This document shows positions 11,229 through 19,628 of a stretch of 64,000 bases of DNA, one piece after another. The notes beneath the pieces are model-generated. The model searched no databases and was not told the origin of the DNA. It worked only from the letters and a program-made list of their open reading frames with translations. The number at the start of each line of letters is the position of its first letter. Within the stretch, counting starts at the first letter, position 1. Source of the DNA: Amyloporia xantha (Eukaryota; Basidiomycota; Agaricomycetes; Polyporales; Adustoporiaceae); contig JAYKKR010000002.1 in the NCBI GenBank assembly GCA_036971615.1, positions 2,542,001 through 2,606,000 of the forward strand, given 5' to 3'. A program made the translations under genes and the position numbers.

Positions 11229-14003
11229 ATGGACCCCTCGACGCAAATCTACAACACGGTGACGTCGTTTCCAGTCGACTTGGTCAACTCCGTCCCTCCC
11301 CGACCGTCTACGCGAGACAACTCGTGGCGACTGTACCTGGGCCACCTCTCGACGCGTTCGTACTGTGTACTCCCGGAAGGTCGCTACGCCGTCTCGCCCA
11401 ACGCTGACTATATTCCACCTGTGCCGCCTAAGGTCGGCGAAAGTTATCAGACCTTCGCGGACGGACGACGAGGACCCCATGAGTGGACCTTTCAGCCCGG
11501 ATGGTTCGAAGGCAACGCCCCGCATCGCGCCTACGCGTACAAACGACGATCGAACGAAGGCCTTCTGGACCCAGCATACGTGACTCTCGAGCCGGAAAAC
11601 GACAAGGGTTCGCAGGTCACCTTTCACACCAGCAATTGGTCGAATCACAAGGGAATTCCGGATCGCGCCTTCTGGGACGCACTAATCACTCTCCTCGAAC
11701 GCGAACGACAAGCTGCTATAGTCGCCGCGATCAGGCCGGCGGAAAAAATCTTCATCGACGTCCGGCCCCGCGAAGTGGAGAAATCCAAGAACGAAGGCTG
11801 TCTCACGCGATCCCTCCTGCAACACCGGATTACGGTGGCGCTTTTGCAGCGTTTCATTGTAGAACTGCGCGCATTTTCATGGTTTCAACACGTCTGGGGG
11901 GCGTATCGATCAGGGCACCTGGCCCAGCCATTGTCGGTAAATCCTGCCGTAGGTTGTTGGTTGCCGAACCCCGACGGCGAGACTCTGAAGCGACTGGTAT
12001 TCACGGGCGTCCCAGTATGGTTCATCATTCAACAATCTCCACCTCCTTCGCGCACGCGCCTCGTTACGCAACGACTCATGGACGAACGACTATCTTGGGA
12101 ATACTATGACGAGGACGACCATCACGCTCAACCTAAGCATCTGAAATCGTCCAAGGCCTTACGACGAGCGAAACGCAAGGAACGGGAAACAGCGGAACTA
12201 CACGACGAGGATCTGCCTTCAGATTGGGAGCCTGACGACGACAGCTGGCGCAGTAGCGAGCGTATCGATCTGGGCCGCTCCCCGTCCTTACTCTCGTCGC
12301 CTCCTCCATTCGTCTTGCCTGACACAGCCGAAGCCCCGACCACATCGGTACCTTCAGAACCCGATCAGAACAGCGCGGCTCCTTCCCCTCCGAGTCTCCC
12401 TCTCTTGCCGCCCGTTCCCAGCCCGTCTGTAGTTGCGCCCTTGGAACGACGGGGTCGAAGCCCAACTCCTCGGGACGCTACGCCGTCCTCTTCACGTCGC
12501 CCAGTCGCGGTAAACAAGAGCAAGTCTCCCATACGGCAGGATAGAGTCCCTCGAACACGGCGTTCCCCTTTCCGGAGGCGTAGAAGTCGATCTCCAGTTG
12601 GAGCTGATCGACACTGGTCCCCGCGCCGCTACACCGCCCGGCCCGCAGACCGCGACAGGTCCTGGAGTCGCTGTCGCTCGCGATCGCCGTGTCGATGGAG
12701 ATCAAGTCGATCGCGGTCGCCTCCTCCGGATCGTCGCTACTCTCGGCGAGCTTCACCTCCCCGCCTTCGGACGCGACGGGAAAGGTCCCGGAGCCCTACG
12801 GTTTCGGAGGACCACGAGCGCGGTCGCCGCGCCGTGAGTACGGCAATGCCTCGACCCCCGCTCGTCGATCGCTTGACGGACAAGCCGGACGATGCAGTAC
12901 CTTTATCAGAGTCAGCCTCGCCCGGGTCGTCTAATCCCCTTCTTCTTCGTTTGACTGACCCGCGAACGCTGGCGGATCGACTGGCTCCAGCCGCCAACCC
13001 TCGTCGACTAACGCTCCGTAGTCAAGACCCGCTGGTCCTTCCTCCCGCCGCAGCGCCTCCTCCGACGTTACCTCCCACTCCCGACGCTAGCGGTAGCCAA
13101 CCTAGGATAGAGGGATCAAGCGCTACTCGAGTGGTCATCGACTCTTCCGGACGTCCATTCCGCACGAGTCTTCCCATTTCCTCTAGCGAAGCAATCGAGT
13201 CTTACTTAGCGCACCCTTTCGAGCTTGACGTTAGCCTGAGACCCACGAGGCAATTCTTCGAAACGGAAGGAGGTCCTGCGCCGATCTTCCCCTCTATTCA
13301 CGACTACGAGCTGCCACCAGGTTCCCTCTTCCACCGGAGCGCGCCTACGGCGTACGAGTCTGGCCTGGTTTGGAAGGCCAATCGCGCGAAATATCTGAAG
13401 CTCTTCCATTCGGGTCTCCCGGGCCAACGACTAGCGAAGAACTTCCGCGAATGGAGAATGCGCCTTCGCCCAGGTAGAGCCGCTAGCCAAGCGATCCGCG
13501 CTAGCACCGACGGGCAACTCAACCCGACTCAGCTCGCGGAACGAGGCTTCGAAGAAGTCTCCCCAGTCATGCTCGACCAAATGGCCTGGGAGCTGGACAC
13601 GTTCCACTTCCGTCAAGACTTCGAACGACTCACGGCGGCTAGAAGCACCACGCTACGACTCGCTGCTCCCGACGACAAGCCTCAAGTTTGGGCCAGTCTG
13701 AGGGATCGTATCCGCCGCATTTGGGGTCCGAACCTAACCGTCGTCCCGAAATTCGATGAGCCACGTCTCCTGGACAGCGCGGACGACCTTCTCCGTCTTC
13801 GTCACTGGCGGGCCCTGGGCCGAGTAATGCTGGATTGGGATGTGGATGCGCTCACGCGCGAACAGATTCGTCTCTCGCTGGGGGGCTCTGTGACGGATAC
13901 TGCGCAGGATATCCAAAGGATATATGCGATGGTATTCCGCTCCACTTTCGGGAAGCGAGAGCCTACTCTATTCTCACCCCGTAGTCTTTTTCCGTCTTCA
14001 TAG
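11229..14003 (+). CDS. 924-aa retroelement-associated ORF with an RS-rich region, unknown function
   Basis: One uninterrupted ORF starts at ATG 11229 (MDPSTQIYN), 294 bp after the pol stop. The N-terminal third is globular, with several Trp and aromatic residues and a block containing GVPVWFIIQQSPPP at about residue 265. The middle is basic and rich in RS/SR and SP dipeptides (for example RRRRSRSPVG), like RS domains of RNA-binding proteins. The C-terminal 250 residues are again globular, with many Arg and Leu. I recall a GVPVW-type block in multi-copy hypothetical proteins of Agaricomycetes; this is from memory, not a search. No envelope features such as a signal peptide or membrane span were seen. 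Lying between pol and an LTR, it may be an accessory retroelement ORF or a separate gene. Confidence 0.75.
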   Translation: MDPSTQIYNTVTSFPVDLVNSVPPRPSTRDNSWRLYLGHLSTRSYCVLPEGRYAVSPNADYIPPVPPKVGESYQTFADGRRGPHEWTFQPGWFEGNAPHRAYAYKRRSNEGLLDPAYVTLEPENDKGSQVTFHTSNWSNHKGIPDRAFWDALITLLERERQAAIVAAIRPAEKIFIDVRPREVEKSKNEGCLTRSLLQHRITVALLQRFIVELRAFSWFQHVWGAYRSGHLAQPLSVNPAVGCWLPNPDGETLKRLVFTGVPVWFIIQQSPPPSRTRLVTQRLMDERLSWEYYDEDDHHAQPKHLKSSKALRRAKRKERETAELHDEDLPSDWEPDDDSWRSSERIDLGRSPSLLSSPPPFVLPDTAEAPTTSVPSEPDQNSAAPSPPSLPLLPPVPSPSVVAPLERRGRSPTPRDATPSSSRRPVAVNKSKSPIRQDRVPRTRRSPFRRRRSRSPVGADRHWSPRRYTARPADRDRSWSRCRSRSPCRWRSSRSRSPPPDRRYSRRASPPRLRTRRERSRSPTVSEDHERGRRAVSTAMPRPPLVDRLTDKPDDAVPLSESASPGSSNPLLLRLTDPRTLADRLAPAANPRRLTLRSQDPLVLPPAAAPPPTLPPTPDASGSQPRIEGSSATRVVIDSSGRPFRTSLPISSSEAIESYLAHPFELDVSLRPTRQFFETEGGPAPIFPSIHDYELPPGSLFHRSAPTAYESGLVWKANRAKYLKLFHSGLPGQRLAKNFREWRMRLRPGRAASQAIRASTDGQLNPTQLAERGFEEVSPVMLDQMAWELDTFHFRQDFERLTAARSTTLRLAAPDDKPQVWASLRDRIRRIWGPNLTVVPKFDEPRLLDSADDLLRLRHWRALGRVMLDWDVDALTREQIRLSLGGSVTDTAQDIQRIYAMVFRSTFGKREPTLFSPRSLFPSS

Positions 14004-14225
14004 GTAGTCTAATGATCTTTCCGTACGCACGTGACCGTTTGTATTACTCTACGCGCCTATCTCGAATAGGAATAACTTCTTCTACTCGCTCTTACTCCTT
14101 GTGCTCGCTCACAGCCTACGGGTCGGAGATCGGGCGATCCCTGCGCTCTCAGCAGGATTCGACCATCGTCGCCGGACTCTCGCGCGCTCAACGACGCGCT
14201 CGACGTCCGAAACTCCACGGCCGCG

Positions 14226-15515
14226 CTACGTGGCACTCTGACGATAGCCGTCTAGTGTCCCCGCAGCAATCGAGGACTCACAGAGAGTCCACCAAGTCTC
14301 GAACTCTACGATAGGGAATACTGTCCCCTGACACCGGAGACCTCCAATCGACGAGCTCTCACATCCAGGGCCTGGTGCCGGCGCGGGTGCTGGCCGAGGT
14401 GGAGGGCGAGGGGGTATTGCAGTGCTGCCTATCGGCGGCACTGCTGCTGGGGGAATCCTCACTCCTGGCATGTTCACCGGGGGTGAAGGGTTCGCCCTAG
14501 TTCCACTATGTCCCATAGTGGGACGCGGTGGTCCGGGTGCGGTCGCACTACGCGATCGCTCCAAGAATACTTCCTCTATCCTCACGCCCCTTCCTGCATT
14601 GGGGCGCTGGGGAGGAGGCCCGTCAATTGGAATTGACGGGTCTCTCAATCCCAACCGTTCCCAGGTGGTTTCCGACAATCCCTTCAGTCGCGATTGCGCA
14701 CTGAGCCGCCTGGCGTAGTGGGAGTCGGTCTCGTCCTCTCCTCTCGGAGAGAAGAACCGATCGTTCGCCACGCTGATATTGGGATCGTTCGGGTCGTTGG
14801 GGGGGGGAGCGTTCTCTGGCGGAACGTTCTCTCCTGTCAGTGGGGAAGACGTAGCATCGTCTTCCTCACTTCCCAACTGTTCGTCGAACCCAAGGTCGTC
14901 CATCATCCTCTCGAGATGCTCGAACGCTGCGCTTTCGCATTGTTCGATGCGCTCCCAGGCGTCCTGTAATTGGGCCTGGACTCGGTCCTGAACTCCCTCA
15001 AGTTCGGTCTGAGCTTCCCGGAACGAAAGCTTCATTGTCTTTCGGAGCGACTCGAACGCATCTCGATGTGTTCGAGTCGGCCTACTCGATCGTCCTCTTT
15101 CCGAGGGTGGTCGCTCTCGCAATGAGCGTACGCTCGCTGGGCGACCACTCTGTGACGGTGGTCGTTCCGGCTGTGCGTTATCAGCAGGCACATCTTCCCG
15201 CACGCTCCTATCCGTGCGCTCGGGGATTGCCTGTGGTTCCACGCGGATGCTCTCAGCCTTGACTGATGCTGGGAGTCGTCCGCGTGCTCGAGGTGATCCC
15301 CGCTGTGATACTCGGGGGGATCCCTGGGGAAGGTTTTCCATTCCCAGATGTGGAGATCCTACGATAGGGATCTCCGCTACTTCGGGTGGATGACGTGCTT
15401 GCGCGCGCTCCTCCCTCGGTGCTATATTCCTTCGCGATCCGATTGGGATCGCGGGGGATGGTTGGTGAGCAGGGACTTGACGTCGCTGCTCGCTGTGATC
15501 TCGTGTTGTAGCCAT
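14226..15515 (-). CDS. Gag-like proline-rich coiled-coil ORF, opposite strand to pol
   Basis: The minus-strand ORF runs from an ATG at 15515 (MATTRDHSEQ) to 14226, converging on the 924-codon ORF. It is rich in Pro, Arg and Ser, has a predicted coiled coil in the middle (REAQTELEGVQDRVQAQLQD), an acidic stretch, and a Pro-rich tail. A second frame starting at 15552 reads MSNSGRQETPASHGYNTRSQ, which resembles N-termini of fungal Gag proteins; the true start may be there with a frame change. No capsid homology region or zinc knuckle is seen before the stop. The start lies 80-120 nt from the LTR at 15635-15866, the usual LTR, primer site, gag spacing for a minus-strand element. Gag identity is inferred from composition and position. 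Confidence 0.55.
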   Translation of the reverse strand: MATTRDHSEQRRQVPAHQPSPAIPIGSRRNIAPREERAQARHPPEVAEIPIVGSPHLGMENLPQGSPRVSQRGSPRARGRLPASVKAESIRVEPQAIPERTDRSVREDVPADNAQPERPPSQSGRPASVRSLRERPPSERGRSSRPTRTHRDAFESLRKTMKLSFREAQTELEGVQDRVQAQLQDAWERIEQCESAAFEHLERMMDDLGFDEQLGSEEDDATSSPLTGENVPPENAPPPNDPNDPNISVANDRFFSPRGEDETDSHYARRLSAQSRLKGLSETTWERLGLRDPSIPIDGPPPQRPNAGRGVRIEEVFLERSRSATAPGPPRPTMGHSGTRANPSPPVNMPGVRIPPAAVPPIGSTAIPPRPPPRPAPAPAPGPGCESSSIGGLRCQGTVFPIVEFETWWTLCESSIAAGTLDGYRQSAT

Positions 15516-15603
15516 GACTGGCTGGGGTCTCTTGTCTGCCCGAGTTCGACATGTTCGTCGGTCTCCGCTGGCGTTCGCTTCCGGCACTGGACTTCTATAT
15601 GAA

Positions 15604-15622
15604 GTTCGGCGTCGCCAAATGG
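15604..15622 (-). other. Candidate primer-binding site next to the LTR
   Basis: On the minus strand, the sequence just inside the LTR reads ATTTGGCGACGCCGAACTTC. It starts with TGG, as expected for pairing with the 3' CCA of a tRNA. I could not assign a specific tRNA. Confidence 0.4.
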
Positions 15623-15634
15623 AACGTAAAAAAG

Positions 15635-15866
15635 TGTAACGCTTACGATTCACCCAAGTCCAAATACGTTGCACCAATCTCATATATTGAGAAGTGCGGT
15701 GTATCCGGGCAGTGAGTGAGTAAGACGTTGTCTTCTCACTCACGCGCCAGCGGCCTATAAAGGCACGCGGCAAACATATGTAAATATACTATATGTCTAT
15801 ACAAGGAATAGTATGTATTTAAATGAAAGTAATATATTTATTATGTAACGGTTAAGGCCCGTTACA
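15635..15866. repeat. Retroelement LTR, 232 bp
   Basis: The segment begins TGTAACGC and ends CCGTTACA, giving the TG...CA ends typical of LTRs with short inverted termini. Read on plus it has a clear TATAAA (15756-15761), an AT-rich distal part, and is preceded by a weak purine tract ending AAAAAAG. Read on minus it is followed within 20 nt by TGGCGACGCCGAAC, which looks like a tRNA primer-binding site starting with TGG, and then by the gag-like ORF. I favour the minus reading (5' LTR) but cannot exclude the plus reading (3' LTR). No second copy was seen in the window. Confidence 0.7.
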
Positions 15867-17041
15867 TACCGACGCCTGCCGTTTATGGCAAGACAGATTA
15901 TAGACGCCCAATGATGCGCTCGGCGGACTCGGGAGTCAGTACTATAATTACGACAATAGTTGTCTCTTCCTGAATATCAGACTGTAATGCATCTATGTTT
16001 ATTAATGTGAATGGATGGTGTAGAAATCACAATGATACAAATTTAATTTTCTTGCAGTGGAAATGCTTCAGCCTGGAGTAGAAAGAAATATATACCACTG
16101 TGACCTGCAGTGAATGAATTTATTGTCGAATAATCATATCCCTATTTGAGCGCTTTTCAGTTACAATAGGCCCCAAATTCGATGGGGTGTGATTGATGCA
16201 GGCCTAATAAATTTAATATATGTACACGGGCACTTCTACCTATTATAGTGATTTCGTATCATTATGGACTATCATTTATTACTCGTATACATTTCTCTGT
16301 GTGCTGCCGACACCCGAAGCATGAGAATGGATAAGTATCGACTCTTCAATTGTCGGAAAATGGATTAGCTAAGCAGAGCGCCGCGGCGCGAAATAAGCCC
16401 GACATTACTATAAAGGGAATGAGGCGCTCCAATCATGTGACCTAGGATCAGAACCTGAGACTCAAACCAGGGATAGGCCCAAACTTGTGTCAGCAGAATG
16501 AATGGAAGATATGATCTGAGAGAGCCCAGAGATGAGAAGCGAGAGATCACGAGAGGACGCAGACACCGACACCGACACCTAAGGCTCACAAGAAGTCGCG
16601 GAAGCAAGCGATGTATACGAAGGAGGCCGTCGCAGATCGCGCTGGCCGTGTATGTACATGTTTGTACTACGGCGCTTAGCGCGCGAGTGTCTACTCTAAC
16701 AACTTGCGCGCAAAACATTTTCAACAATAAATAATGTCATACATACAGTTCATTTATAGGAAACATGATTGCATACTGTTTCCGATTTCGAAAGTGGCCG
16801 GACGAATTTGAACATCTGTTCCCTTGTCGACAACAAAGGTGCCCTAAACCAAGTTGACCTCCAACTGCAATGTAAATCGTTCCTTATTATTGTTAGATTT
16901 GAGCCGGGAGCCACAGAATGAAGAAATATATCCGTGCTTGACAGAACTGGACCACGCCAGCAAACACGGAAGGAATCGAGTACGAATAATCGAAGTAAAT
17001 ACTATCCTAGGTCACGTGATCCGTATGTACCGAGCATAGAT
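15867..17041. other. AT-rich intergenic sequence, no gene seen
   Basis: About 1.2 kb between the LTR and the TIR element is AT-rich with only short incoherent ORFs. A GAGAGA/CACCGACACC-rich patch lies near 16510-16590. The last eight bases (17034-17041, GCATAGAT) are the left target-site copy of the adjacent element. Confidence 0.6.
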
Positions 17042-17538
17042 AGGACCCCGGCGAACCCCCCAGGAGCTTTGATCCCGAAAAAGCCATTTTCGGACCTGGC
17101 GAACATGCCCTTTTCGGACCCAAAAAATCAAACCTCGCGCGAAGGAGGCCAAATTCGGTCCAAAATGGGATCGGACCTACATCAAGTATTCAACCGGTCT
17201 CCATAATCTCCATATTGACCCGAGCGACTGCCTAATATGTGCAGGTGCCGCGGTGTCGCCTAGATAGTAGAGGCGTCTGGTAGCAACATGGTCTGAGTAC
17301 TCACGCCTGGTTGGAAAATTTTGGGGACTACAGTACCGGACAGGCCCCAAATCAGGTGGTCCTTTCGGACTTTGGAGATCGGACATAGCGCTGAGAGGTG
17401 CGTTTTCGGACCACTTTGGATTGGACTTGTCGGCCCATGGACCCCCATTTTCGGACTTTTGGATCAAACATTTTGGGTCTGGGACCCACATTTTCGGACT
17501 TTAGGGATCAAAGCTCTGTGGGGGTTCGCCGGGGTCCT
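17042..17538. mobile_element. Non-autonomous TIR element (hAT-like MITE), copy 1
   Basis: The 497-bp element starts AGGACCCCGGCGAACCCC and ends with the inverted complement GGGGTTCGCCGGGGTCCT. The TIR extends about 36 bp, through GAGCTTTGATCCC. It is flanked by an exact 8-bp duplication GCATAGAT (17034-17041 and 17539-17546). There is no transposase; the interior is a GC-skewed series of TTTTCGGAC and TTTTGGG motifs. An 8-bp target duplication is the signature of hAT-superfamily insertion, and this family assignment is inference. It lies immediately 5' of the BCKDHB reading frame. Confidence 0.9.
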
Positions 17539-17573
17539 GCATAGATACTGAAAATTCCAACAATTATCTGACC

Positions 17574-19155
17574 GTGACGGCCAGGGTGTCCTCTACTCCA
17601 CTGAATCCCATTGCGACTGAATCGCACCCCGCCGGTGGTCATCTCCCGTCCATCGCTACTTCTGCCCATCTCCGAACTGCGCGTGATTTAGCCCTGCGTG
17701 CCCCTGGAATCCGCTGGACAGATGACTGTGAATCAGGGTCAACGGATAGCCTGATTGCGGGTCGTGAGACACGCAAAATGAACATGTACCAGGCAATTCG
17801 AGATGGTCTGAGGTCGGTGAGCTGATGGGCTTTTCTCATTCAATGGAACACACTAAGTATATTGTTACAGTAATGCACTCATGAGGGACGATACCGCGGT
17901 AGTGTTTGGTGAAGATGTGGCTTTCGGTGGGGTGTTTAGGTGCACTATGGTTAGTTACTATCTGGAGGACTATAATAGACCATTGTTGACAGTGGCTGAT
18001 CGAAGGGACTGGCAGAGGAGTTCGGTAGGCCCCCGAATTCGTCTCGCTCTTGTCGTTGTGGCTGAAACGATCCAGGTAGGGAGCGAGTCTTCAATACACC
18101 CCTCAGTGAGCAGGGCATCGCGGGATTCGGGATCGGAATTGCGGCAATGGGGCATACGGCGATTGCTGAAATTCAGTTCGCCGACTATATCTTCCCTGCC
18201 TTCGACCAGGTGCGCCTCACGTCCGTATTGGTGACAAATATATTTATTTCAACTCAGATTGTAAATGAAGCAGCAAAGTACCGATTCCGCTCTAACGGCC
18301 AGTTTCAAGCAGGAGCGCTTACAATTCGGTGTCCATCGATGGCTGTTGGGCATGGTGGCCATTATCATTCGCAGAGCCCTGAAGGGTTCTTCATGGGTGC
18401 GGCTGGCATCAAGGTGGGGATATGACTAAAAGGAGAAGAAGACGTTTATGTACGCTGTTTCCGGGTAGTGATCCCGCGTTCCCCCCTCCAAGCCAAGCGT
18501 CTTCTACTAGGATCCATCCGCGATCCCAACTCCGTGATTTTCATGCAACCGAAGATATTGTACCGCTCATCAGGCAAGTCGAATATCTGATCCAATGACC
18601 TCGCTTTATCAACATTGTGTCGGAATAGTCGAGCAGGTGCCTCTCGACGACTATCAGCTTCCACTCGGCCGCGCAGAGACACTTGTATCCGGCAATGATC
18701 TCACGCTACTGTCTTGGGGCACACCGATCTATCACTGCGAGACTGCGATGCACATGCTGGCCTCACCTCCTGACGCTCTTACTGCGCACGTGCCGCCTTC
18801 ATTACGCTCAGCAAAGGTGGAGCTCATCGATCTGCGCACTATCTTGCCTTGGGATGTCGAGACAGTGGCCGAGAGCGTCAGTCGCACCGGCAGGCTCGTC
18901 GTCGTGCACGAAGCAGGTCGCGTCGGCGGCGTGGGGTCTGAGATTGGCGCTGAGATACAGAAGAGGTGTTTCTTGAAGTTGAATGCTCCTGTCAAATTTG
19001 TCGCTGGCTGGGAGTGAGTTTCTGTTCTAACTTGCTTGGAAATGTGGTGCTGATTAATTGGTCGTAGCACACCAGTTCCAATGCAATTTGAGAAATTCTA
19101 CATGCCCGACGCTTTACGTGTTTTGGATGCCGTGGTTGAGACATTGTCGTATTGA
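17574..19155 (+). CDS. BCKDHB: Branched-chain 2-oxoacid dehydrogenase E1 component, beta subunit (start and one splice site defective)
   Basis: This is the mitochondrial thiamine-dependent decarboxylase subunit acting on Val, Leu and Ile oxoacids. Diagnostic blocks are [92 protein letters not shown] and [11 protein letters not shown], spread over at least eight exons to the stop at 19153-19155. Three oddities: the frame is open from 17574 but with GTG, not ATG, and the first in-frame ATG (17779) would remove the whole N-terminal region; the intron at 18418-18468 needs a GG donor to keep the conserved KVVIPRSP frame, while the nearby GT gives an immediate stop; and the intron at 18574-18628 is GC-AG with a GCAAGT donor. 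The TIR element at 17042-17538 sits where exon 1 or the promoter should be. It may be a pseudogene. Confidence 0.9.
18574..18628 (+). other. GC-AG intron in BCKDHB
   Basis: Joining ...TACCGCTCATCAG to TCGAGCAGGTGCC restores the conserved [13 protein letters not shown]. The intron begins GCAAGT, the classic GC-donor consensus, and ends AATAG. Confidence 0.8.
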
Positions 19156-19628
19156 TTTCCTTGCTCATGTTTCGAAGTCTAAATATATAACAGACGTGGT
19201 TCATCGTTATTTATACCTAACGTTTGCAGACGTCTTCGAATTCGCCTTCGCCCCTCATATCAGTTGCATCCACGTGCATAGCTAAGCGAAATACTCTCGA
19301 CACATCAGATTATGCGGTGTGCATTAGGTAGCAGTCTCGCCCCCTGACGAAGGTCATATATATCTTTGCGCGCGCTGTGAATACGTGTCATTACGAGCTC
19401 AGCGCTGAAGGGCGGTTTCTCAAGCAATCGCGCCGATCTCACTTCGTGGTTGTGGTATATAGGATGAATCAAAAACAATCATTTCTTCGACGCCCTTTGA
19501 AAGCATTTCTGTCGTCAAAAGTACAGAGATAATACAATATGAAGCAAACGAAGGCACCCGCTGCGGCGATGCTGCTCATATGTGAAGCGCCACTTAACTA
19601 GACAGAAAACAGCGGGTTCCGTTGCGTT
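19156..19628. other. Convergent intergenic region
   Basis: This is the 3' spacer between BCKDHB on plus and the transporter on minus. It contains AT-rich runs usable for 3'-end formation; no gene or repeat was seen. Confidence 0.5.

Larger units (their letters stand above)
5545..15866 (+). mobile_element. Ty3/gypsy chromovirus-type retroelement, 5'-truncated and possibly composite
   Basis: The interval holds a chromoviral pol (5554-10934), a same-strand 924-codon ORF (11229-14003), an opposing gag-like ORF (15515 to 14226) and one LTR (15635-15866). No left-hand LTR or capsid-coding Gag region is visible before pol; the sequence passes straight from the 87-bp tandem repeat into the zinc-knuckle end of Gag. 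The left limit is therefore the start of the open frame (stop TGA at 5542-5544), not a proven insertion edge. A post-pol region of about 4.7 kb is long for Ty3/gypsy. It could be one element with extra ORFs or two elements joined in opposite orientation. Confidence 0.7.

Noticed and set aside
14226..15773. Minus ORF starting at 15773 as annotated from its first ATG
   Set aside because: That start lies inside the LTR; the ATGs at 15552 (other frame) or 15515 are better placed.
17034..17546. A 9-bp target duplication (GCATAGATA) for TIR copy 1
   Set aside because: The ninth base makes the TIR asymmetric; copy 2 clearly has 8 bp, so 8 bp was adopted for both.
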